The notes under the pieces were generated by a model. That model was not told the DNA's origin, made no database searches, and saw only the letters and a program-made list of their open reading frames with translations. Below, piece after piece: positions 32,936-41,260 of a stretch of DNA of 64,000 nt. Positions within the stretch are counted from its first letter, which is position 1, and the number at the start of each line of letters is the position of its first letter. The stretch covers positions 372,001 through 436,000 of the forward strand of contig VJWM01000173.1 of the NCBI GenBank assembly GCA_010909165.1, written 5' to 3'. Made by a program: the position numbers and the translations under genes. The DNA is from Anthoceros angustus. Its lineage: Eukaryota > Streptophyta > Anthocerotopsida > Anthocerotales > Anthocerotaceae.

Positions 32936-33270
32936 AGTGTCACCGTCACACCTCTTCGCCGGGCACCGTGCTCTCCCGTTGTCTACTTGGCCATATACCT
33001 GCACCCTCACCACTGGTCACCCGGTTGCTACCTACTGAGGCACATTCTTACAGATCTAGAATTGCAAATTGAAACTCTTCCGCTTCTGTGGATTATTGTC
33101 CCTTCTGCAATGCCTGTCCACTCGTTTGCTCCAACGGCTCATGCTTGCTCTGAATATTGCTACTCCCTAATTACGAGCCGTGAACTTGCTCTGCTGCTCG
33201 TAATTTGATACACTAGCAATCGGTTCTTTAACATAACATTTAATGCTGCCTCCACACAGAACAAGCACCA
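32936..33270. other. Intergenic, no gene recognised
   Basis: I see nothing I can name here. Some of it may be further decayed kinase or PPR sequence. Confidence 0.35.
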
Positions 33271-33299
33271 TGTGGCCAAGCCCCTGCTGTGCATACCCA

Positions 33300-33690
33300 G
33301 CAATCAGAGCATTCCATGTCACCATTTTTTTGTAGCCAAGCTGTCACAGGCCCCGTGTGATCTTCCACTTCACCACATTTTTCATACATGTCCACTAGGC
33401 AGTTGTCAGTAATACATTATCTACCTCACCATCTCTGAGTGCAGCTGCCTGCCCTTCTGTACAGCACCAACGCTTGCCCAGGCCATCAGAAGGCAAGCAA
33501 AACTACTATGGTCAGCCACAATCAGCCTCTCTTGCTCCATTTTCTGTACAGAACATGTGCTTCCTGACAGAGCAGTCAGGGCCGTCCATGTCACCTAGTC
33601 TTTTTTCGCCAAGCTGTCAAAGGCCTGGCGCACAGCTTTCAGTTCGCCACATTTTGCAAACATGTCCACCAAGCAGCTGCCAACAACACC
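33300..33690 (-). pseudogene. PPR gene debris
   Basis: Minus-strand translation gives VGSCLVDMFAKCGELKAV then QAFDSLAKKD, a stop, and VTWTALTAL (about 33690-33575), and separately TDNCLVDMYEKCGEVED (about 33415-33365). These are PPR S/P-motif pieces of the same wording as the intact genes in this window. No continuous frame remains. Confidence 0.7.
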
Positions 33691-33718
33691 ACGGTCTTGC
33701 AACCTGGGGGTTTACATA

Positions 33719-34005
33719 ATTGCCAAGCAGCACAGCAGGAGCCTCTGTCATAGCTGCTCTCTTGCTGATTTGTATCATCATGTCACCACCGCCGTCTTGC
33801 AACCTAATAATTGCCAAGCAGCACAGCAGGGGCCTCTGCCAGAGCTGCTCTCTTGCTGATCTGTATCATCATGTTACCACCGCTGACACAAAACACTCTC
33901 ATGTCACCTCACACATGCAACCTGGGGATTCACATAGCTGCCAAGCAGCACAGCAGGAGCCTCTGCCACAGCTGCTCTCCTGCTGATCCCGGTGATAAAA
34001 ATTAC
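33719..34005. repeat. Imperfect tandem repeat, units of about 75-115 bp
   Basis: Three units share TGCCAAGCAGCACAGCAGG, then AGCTGCTCTCTTGCTGAT and TGTATCATCATGT(T/C)ACCACC, starting near 33721, 33812 and 33942. The unit appears to have grown out of the PPR debris next to it. Confidence 0.7.
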
Positions 34006-34507
34006 TCTCTCAAGTCACCTCACACAAGCACTGGCAGCTGCAATTGGGGCAGCTTCCAGCCCACCCTCGATAAATGTTTGCAATTGAAACTGAGACCTGA
34101 AAGAGATAAAGAGACCTGTTGAGATCGTGACAAGTGATCATATTACCTCAACCCTTTGCCTCATACTCCTCTTGGCAATTAAATTTGTGGGACACTACCC
34201 CTCATATTCCTCTTAGTTCTTGCAAAACATTACTGCAAGGATGCCTGCTATCCGTTGGGGACACTAGGGTCCCTAACGCCCGCACAAACCTCTAATGTAG
34301 GGGAGCCTGAAGACAGACTTGAGGAACCAGACCTCAAGGAGAATTCTGCAAGCACCAGGTAAAGCACAACCCTGTCAATGCCTCATTTCAAACCGAACAC
34401 CAGCCTTGTCCACCAACTCAGCTCTAACCAGCCATGGAACCCACCGGATTAAACATGACATAGCGGATAAATATTACGGAGTAGAAAGATATTACGGAGT
34501 AGAAAGA

Positions 34508-34790
34508 TGTAATGAAGAAGAAGAAGAAGAATTTTATTTAAGTCCATTTGGACGGATTTCTGTCATGGGACTTGTACTTTAACAACTTATACCATGGTGT
34601 GCTTAGCTAAGCTACTTGCACCAAGGGCATTCACTCTCTTCAGGCACCCCATTTATGTACCGATCTAAGTGCAGATGCTTAATCACACACCCCATTTAAG
34701 TACATATCTAAGCTCAGGTTGCTTAATCAAGACGTTCGTCAAAATGTGTGTCCAAATAGTCTAAGCCGTTTGGACACATAATTCCCACAT
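34508..34790 (+). repeat. Dispersed repeat pair, copy 1
   Basis: Begins GAAGAAGAAGAATTTTATTT and continues with ACCATGGTGTGCTTAGCTAA, CACCCCATTTATGTACCGAT and AAATGTGTGTCCAAAT. The same order occurs at 36930-37130 with about 85 percent similarity by eye. Copy 1 has a pentanucleotide satellite directly after it. Confidence 0.7.
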
Positions 34791-34804
34791 GCCGGGGTTG
34801 TGAA

Positions 34805-34911
34805 TTGACTTGACTTGACTTGACTTGACTTGACTTGACTTGACTTGACTTGACTTGACTTGACTTGACTTGACTTGACTTGACTTGACTTGACTTGACT
34901 TGACTTGACTT
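34805..34911. repeat. (TTGAC)n satellite, about 21 units
   Basis: Perfect five-base repeat, followed by a few TCAAT units. It ends in a GTTCATTCGAGCAAG-type imperfect repeat of about 50 bp with three units. Confidence 0.97.
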
Positions 34912-34954
34912 CAATTCAATTCAATTCATGTTCATTTAAGGAAATATGAGTCTA

Positions 34955-35090
34955 TGTTTATTCGAGCAAGTTATTCATGTATATGATCAAGGGAAATAGA
35001 GTCCATGTTCATTCGAGCAAGTTATTCATGTAAATGATCATGAATAATTAAGTCCATGTTCATTTGAGCAAGTGTTCATGTAAATGATCA
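34955..35090. repeat. Imperfect tandem repeat, about 50 bp, three units
   Basis: Units contain TTCGAGCAAGTTATTCATGT then ATGATCA, near 34960, 35011 and 35060, the last shortened. Confidence 0.75.
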
Positions 35091-35319
35091 AGCCTTTTAC
35101 AATTTCATGGTCTCTGGAATCGTGGCTTATGGATAATGGGAATTCTTTTCTCTTTTGTACTTCACAATTCATAATCTCATAGGACAATCAAATCCCAATT
35201 GGGTTAAAAATGCTTGAAATTTAGTGTAATTTAATTTAAAAAATAAAAAAACTTTCCTTATCTTCATCCAATTTAGGAGAGTACATACATATATGCCTAC
35301 AACGCGGGGGCCTTATTGT

Positions 35320-35560
35320 TATCTCAATAACGAGGCTTGCCGTTTGACTACACTATCTGCAATGGCTCAAAGCTGCTACTATCCCACTCCTAAAGAGGAA
35401 GCCATACAGCTTGATAAGAGTTTCATAAGTGACTACTTACATGATTTTTTTCAGAAGAACCCCTAGATAGTTCTAGAGTTTGTAAGATATAACCAGGACT
35501 TGTTAAAGGCTAAGACACGCTTCAAAGCTGGAGGCTAAGATGCGCTTCAAAGCCCCATGA
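35320..35560 (-). repeat. Dispersed repeat, inverted copy 3
   Basis: Reverse complement matches 16845-17050 best: CTCTAGAACTATCTAGGGGT, TCTTCTGAAAAAAATCATG, CCATTGCAGATAGTG and GCAAGCCTCGTTATTGAGAT in the same order. Confidence 0.65.
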
Positions 35561-36929
35561 TCGGAGAATTCAGTGAGCTTTACGTACGTTCTGATTGGCT
35601 CTGTATGACACCCATTTTTTTAATATCCAACACTCGTTTTCTTTGTTAGCGCCTTGAAGACGGATCCGTACCGCGAGGGTGCCATCCTTTGAGCTGGAAC
35701 ATGTACGAAAATCACCCCAATTATTGGGCGCATTGGCCTCTCTTGTGTGAGGTCTTCGACGCGAGATTACCTGTCGATAAAAGTAAAAGTGAACAAGTGA
35801 TCTAAAAAAAGCAGTTATGAGCTTTGATGCTAAGTGTCTCAGTCTCGAAATGCTCCCTGTCTTATCCGCGCCTACCACTTTTACAATCGCTCTCAATCTT
35901 CTGCTTCACCTGCAGCTGTCGTCACCGGCCCTGCTTTTTATGCTCTATATTTTAGGAAATTGCGCTGTACATCATGGCGTGAACTGCGGATGCGCAGACT
36001 TGACATTTTCCACAAAGGTTGGATGACCGTCATGCGACTCAAATATGACAAGTATATACATTGTGACTAAAATGTCTCACTACCTAGTTGAGAGTTAAAA
36101 CTCAAACAAGAAATCAATCAATAAATTAATAATGTCAATAAAATTGCATGAACGAGAATTAAACACCACCAATTTACCTCCATGTAACAAATTAGAACCA
36201 CCGAAGACAAATAACCCATAGAATCTGTTGTAGCTAACAAGATAAGGATACATTGGGTTTCACCGATGCAAATTCCGACCCTACATGTCATGAAACTTGA
36301 CTCTAACATGAGTGAATTAGGTTTGAATCCTGGCAATGGAGCAAATCAGAACCATTGAAGACAAATAACCTATAGAATCCGTTGAGCCTATAAGATACGG
36401 ATAACTTGCCTTCTACAAGAGTGATCCGGGTCCAAATCCTAACCGAATAATATTCCAACATTCTTTCATGCGAAAGACAACAAGTAGAATTTTTTAATTA
36501 TTTCCACTAAAAGAAAAAAAATTATAAATCCTACTCCCAATTTAACATGAGTATTTCCACTAAGTAAGGTAACTAGATTTATCCTGGACCAAAGTTAATA
36601 AGTTGAGGTTCATTCGTAGTAAGTTACGGTACGACGTAACGTAACACAACACATATGTACGGCTAATCTAAATCCTACTTCCAATTTTCTATGAGTATTT
36701 TTCACTTAGTAAGATACTTAAATTGATCAAGTATCAAAGTTATGAAGCTGCGCTTGATTGATGATCATTAAGCTTGTTTTCTTTGTGTTCCACTGAGTAA
36801 AGTATTTGAAACTATCTTGAATTAAAATTGGTAAGTTGAGGTTAGTGGTCATTAATATTTACTTAGAACTTCCAAAACTAGTTTTTTTTCTTGGTGATGA
36901 AGAGAAAACTCTTATATAAGGGATGAGTA

Positions 36930-37130
36930 GAAGAAGAAGAAGAAGAATTTTATTTAAGTCCACTAAGGACTAAGGACTAAGGACTAACAACTTGTACCAT
37001 GGTATGCCTAAGCTACTTGCATCAAGGGCATCCATTCCCTCTAGGCACCCCACCTAAGTACCGATCCAAGTGCAGGATGCTTAATAATCACGTTCTTATA
37101 AATGTGTGTCCATTTGGATCATGTTTCCCG
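36930..37130 (+). repeat. Dispersed repeat pair, copy 2
   Basis: Second member of the 34508-34790 family. It carries a local triplication of GGACTAA(G) near 36963. Confidence 0.7.
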
Positions 37131-37372
37131 AAAATTATATATATAGGGAATATGAGAACATAATTACATATATATTTTCGAGGATATCGAACTCCATAAC
37201 TTGTATCATTATTTCGATTAATTATTATATATTATATATATAAGGATTTTTTCGATAATCTTTTATTAAGGACAGGAAGTCCATATATGCTTTCTTGCAG
37301 GTAAATCTTTTCTCATCTCGAACCACGATATAATCAGGGGGATAGTAGCTTCGAGGTTGGCATTCGGGGAGC

Positions 37373-40300
37373 TAGCCCCTCCGGCTCTTGGCCCTCAAAG
37401 TGGCTAGCCCTGCCTTTTTAGTGGGTTGTGCCTCGGTTCGGGGTAGATGGGTTTCCGTCTCTTTTTTCAATAAAGTCTTAGTTGTTCCCTTCCTTGGAGT
37501 TCGGGAATCTCTCAATATTTCAAGCCTACATAACAACGCGTAGTGTGCGCAGGGTTGCTGCGTCGGCACCGGTGCTGCGTCGTCTCTAGTCCATCTTCCG
37601 TGTAGGTTGCGGAGCAGCGATGTTGGCCTCACCGGGGCACTCCCCGCGCCACATCCTGCCGCCGCCATCTCCTTCTGTGGCATCTGAAGCAGGACCGGAC
37701 ATCAATGGATTGGCGCTGGTGGCGGTCTCCTCATCCAGGAAGGGGGACATGGGGCCCCCTCCTGCCAAGAAGAGGAAGCACGCGCAGGTTGTAGACGAGG
37801 ATACTTATGTCGCGGCGATGGAGAAGATCATCGAGAGGGATTTCTTCCCGGACATCCCTAAGCTGCACGACAGGTTGATGTGGTTGGAGGCCACCAGGAG
37901 CGGGGACCCTGTCCTCATCCGGGATGCGCAGATGAGCATTGTGCAGCGGCGGAGGGAGCGGGAGAGGGAGAGGTTGGGAGCCGCGGGACAGGACAGGGAG
38001 AGAACGCCGGCGGCAGGAGTGGTAGGGTTCTCCAGCCCGGCTTCCTTCATCTCCGGCATGCACAGCCCGGCGGTGAGGGCGTCGCCGGCGCCTTCGCAGG
38101 TGTTTTCGGAGGCAGCAGCGGCTGCCCCGGTGAATGATTTCGGTGGCTTGGATACGTCTCTGCCGCTGGATGAGTTTTTGAGGCGGCATACTAGTGAGGA
38201 CAATGCTAGTTTCGGGAAGATTGTTGAGAAGGTGAACAAGCAGCGGCGGGAGAAGTACGGGTTTTGCGGACAAGGATGTGGTGAATCCGAATTTGAGGAT
38301 TGAAGCAGCGGGTGATAGGGTGACGGACGGGTATGGCACGTCGGGACAGCCGACAAGCACTTTGGAGACTTGGAACTATATGGCGAAGAATTTGTTGATG
38401 TATGACTCGGCGGAGAGGGATGATGCTCCTTTGACGGAGAAGGAGCAGCAGGAGAAGTTGAACGGGCCGCCCAAGGCCATCAATCTGAAGAACACTAGGT
38501 TTCATGGAAAGATGTTTGATTCCAAGGTGAGGGAGGAGGATACTGTGGCTATTTTGTACACGCCCGTCCCAGGCTCCACTCCTGCGGCGTGGCCGTTTGA
38601 TGCGGAGAGAGCAAGGAAGCGTTATGACCTCGAGGAGCTTCGGAAGACTCCGATTGACCGGGACCTTGTTGCATTGGCGGAGAGCAAGGCTGGTGTGAAG
38701 TCAGGGAGTGCTGGGTACAGTTATGTTGCAACACCCTCACCGGCTCCTGGTGTTGAGGAATCTCCGTTCCTCACATGGGGGGAGATAGAGGGGACTCCTC
38801 TTAGGTTAGAGACAGAGGACACACCAGTTGGGATTGGGGGCAATGGGGACGGGCCTCATTTCAAGATCCCTGCTCCTCCCACACGGGATGCCAGGGCCCA
38901 AAGTCTGTCTAGGGATGCAGCCCGTAACTTGAGAGAGAAGTACAGGCACTCCCAGCAATATAGCCCTCCGGCTCTTGGCCCTCAAAGTGGCTAGCCCTGC
39001 CTTTTTAGTGGGTTGTGCCTCGGTTCAGTAGATGGGTTTCCGTCTCTTTTTCAATAAAGTCTTAGTTGTTCCCTTCCTTGGAGTTCGGGAATCTCTCAAT
39101 ATTTCAAGCCTACATAACAACGCGTAGTGTGCGCAGGTTGCTGCGTCGGCACCGGTGCTGCGTCGTCTCTAGTCCATCTTCCGTGTAGGTTGCGGAGCAG
39201 CGATGTTGGCCTCACCGGGGCACTCCCGCGCCACATCCTGCCGCCGCCATCTCCTTCTGTGGCATCTGAAGCAGGACCGGACATCAATGGATTGGCGCTG
39301 GTGGCGGTCTCCTCATCCAGGAAGGGGACATGGGGCCCCTCCTGCCAAGAAGAGGAAGCACGCGCAGGTTGTAGACGAGGATACTTATGTCGCGGCGATG
39401 GAGAAGATCATCGAGAGGGATTTCTTCCGGACATCCCTAAGCTGCACGACAGGTTGATGTGGTTGGAGGCCACCAGGAGCGGGACCCTGTCCTCATCCGG
39501 GATGCGCAGATGAGCATTGTGCAGCGGCGGAGGGAGGGAGAGGGAGAGGTTGGGAGCCGCGGGACAGGACAGGGAGAGAACGCCGGCGGCAGGAGTGGTA
39601 GGGTTCTCCAGCCCGGCTTCCTTCATCTCCGGCATGCACAGCCCGGCGGTGAGGGCGTCGCCGGCGCCTTCGCAGGCGGAGGCAGCAGCGGCTGCCCCGG
39701 TGAATGATTTCGGTGGCTTGGATACGTCTCTGCCGCTGGATGAGTTTTTGAGGCGGCATACTAGTGAGGACAATGCTAGTTTCGGGAAGATTGTTGAGAA
39801 GGTGAACAAGCAGCGGCGGGAGAAGTACGGGTTTTTGCGGGACAAGGATGTGGTGAATCCGAATTTGAGGATTGAAGCAGCGGGTGATAGGGTGACGGAC
39901 GGGTATGGCACGTCGGGACAGCCGACAAGCACTTTGGAGACTTGGAACTATATGGCGAAGAATTTGTTGATGTATGACTCGGCGGAGAGGGATGATGCTC
40001 CTTTGACGGAGAAGGAGCAGCAGGAGAAGTTGAACGGGCCGCCCAAGGCCATCAATCTGAAGAACACTAGGTTTCATGGAAAGATGTTTGATTCCAAGGT
40101 GAGGGAGGAGGATACTGTGGCTATTTTGTACACGCCCGTCCCAGGCTCCACTCCTGCGGCGTGGCCGTTTGATGCGGAGAGAGCAAGGAAGCGTTATGAC
40201 CTCGAGGAGCTTCGGAAGACTCCGATTGACCGGGACCTTGTTGCATTGGCGGAGAGCAAGGCTGGTGTGAAGTCAGGGAGTGCTGGGTACAGTTATGTTG

Positions 40301-40538
40301 CAACACCCTCACCGGCTCCTGGTGTTGAGGAATCTCCGTTCCTCACATGGGGGGAGATAGAGGGGACTCCTCTTAGGTTAGAGACAGAGGACACACCAGT
40401 TGGGATTGGGGGCAATGGGGACGGGCCTCATTTCAAGATCCCTGCTCCTCCCACACGGGATGCCAGGGCCCAAAGTCTGTCTAGGGATGCAGCCCGTAAC
40501 TTGAGAGAGAAGTACAGGCACTCCCAGCAATATAGCCC
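37373..40538. repeat. Tandem duplication of the ESS2 gene unit, period about 1587 bp
   Basis: Copy 1 is 37373-38966; copy 2 starts at 38961 and matches until about 40538, after which only copy 2 continues. The junction uses the shared word TAGCCC, present both inside the gene (CAATATAGCCC) and upstream of it (GCTAGCCCC). Differences are nearly all G/C or T run-length changes. Confidence 0.95.
37620..38966 (+). pseudogene. ESS2/DGCR14 splicing factor, copy 1 (3'-truncated, one frameshift)
   Basis: ESS-2/DGCR14 is a nuclear spliceosome-associated protein. The N-terminal half is better here than in copy 2: MLASPGHSPRH, PPAKKRKHAQVVDEDTYV, AMEKIIERDFFPDIPKLHDR, IVQRRRERERERLG. The frame breaks near 38263 (GGGTTTTGCGGACAAGG against GGGTTTTTGCGGGACAAGG in copy 2). 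It resumes with NPNLRIEAAGD and the family core WNYMAKNLLMYDSAE, and stops at the duplication junction before the C-terminus. As given it cannot make a full protein. Confidence 0.85.
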
Positions 40539-40824
40539 GGCTCCCTCACCGTTGAGGGGTTCTGCCAGTCCGGCCATGGGGAGTTTGTCAGCTGCAGCAC
40601 AAAAGTTTGTTAACAAGGCGATGGCCAAGAGTAGTGCTACTGTGGATGCTGGCTTAAGGGCTAGTTACAGGGCATGCACAACTCCGGGCACTCCTAGGAT
40701 TTATCGGAATGCTGTTAGGGCTAGAGAAGGAAGCCTACCATTGAGGGAGGGTAGTGTTCCTCTTTCCAGGGAAGGCAGCCTTCCCCTACGCTCTCCGTCG
40801 GCCTCTCCAGTTGTGCGGGTTTAA
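39203..40824 (+). CDS. ESS2/DGCR14 splicing factor, copy 2 (5' part frameshifted, 3' complete)
   Basis: Homolog of the nuclear protein ESS-2/DGCR14, found in spliceosomal C complexes. The frame 39517-40824 (435 codons) is continuous: LDTSLPLDEFLRRHTSEDNA, KYGFLRDKDVVNPNLR, ETWNYMAKNLLMYDSAERD, NTRFHGKMF, SPFLTWGEIEGTPLRLE, FKIPAPPTRDARAQSLSR, and a Ser/Arg/Pro-rich tail with a repeated REGS(L/V)PL unit. Upstream, from ATG 39203, the N-terminal 100 residues are present but split by single G/C losses near 39227, 39325, 39340, 39428, 39482 and 39535, where copy 1 is intact. The combined reading is an ordinary single-exon gene of about 530 residues. The family assignment is firm. Confidence 0.87.
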
Positions 40825-41260
40825 GTGTTACATGCTGCTTGAACAATGCAGGATGGGGACGTAGGTCTGCTTTACTGGCTTCTCTTGAAGTCGACCCTCA
40901 ATGTCCTACTTGTACACAAGTGACCTTCGGGGTCTTCTCTCAAGCCGTCCCAGGGCATTTGGGTTATATTCAAAAGAATTGCTGTTTTATTTTGCACATA
41001 AGAAACTGAAGTGCATTGCAGAGATCATTCGCTCGTTGCTTTACTTTCTTCTATACGCACGTATGAGCCGCAGACTGTTCACTTGGTATTTAATGGTACC
41101 CATCACCAAAGAGCGTCTGAGACGAGCAGGTTCTTCCAGTGCCTACAGAAAAGGGCTTCCATCTCCTCATCAAATACATTCTGAGCAGGTTCTTCCAGTG
41201 GCTACAGAAAAGGGCTTCCATCTCCTCATCAAGTACATTTAACGATGACTAGCCCAGATG
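40825..41260. other. ESS2-PPR convergent intergenic region
   Basis: Holds a 59-bp tandem duplication (41124-41240, GAGCAGGTTCTTCCAGTG... twice). No gene. Confidence 0.6.

Larger units (their letters stand above)
34006..37372. other. Repeat-rich, AT-rich intergenic region
   Basis: No gene seen. It contains the pentanucleotide satellite at 34805, a three-unit 50-bp repeat (34955-35090), the inverted dispersed repeat at 35320-35560 and two related segments at 34508-34790 and 36930-37130. Confidence 0.5.

Noticed and set aside
34805-34911. Possible CRISPR-like array
   Set aside because: Uniform 5-bp satellite without spacers in a plant nuclear genome.
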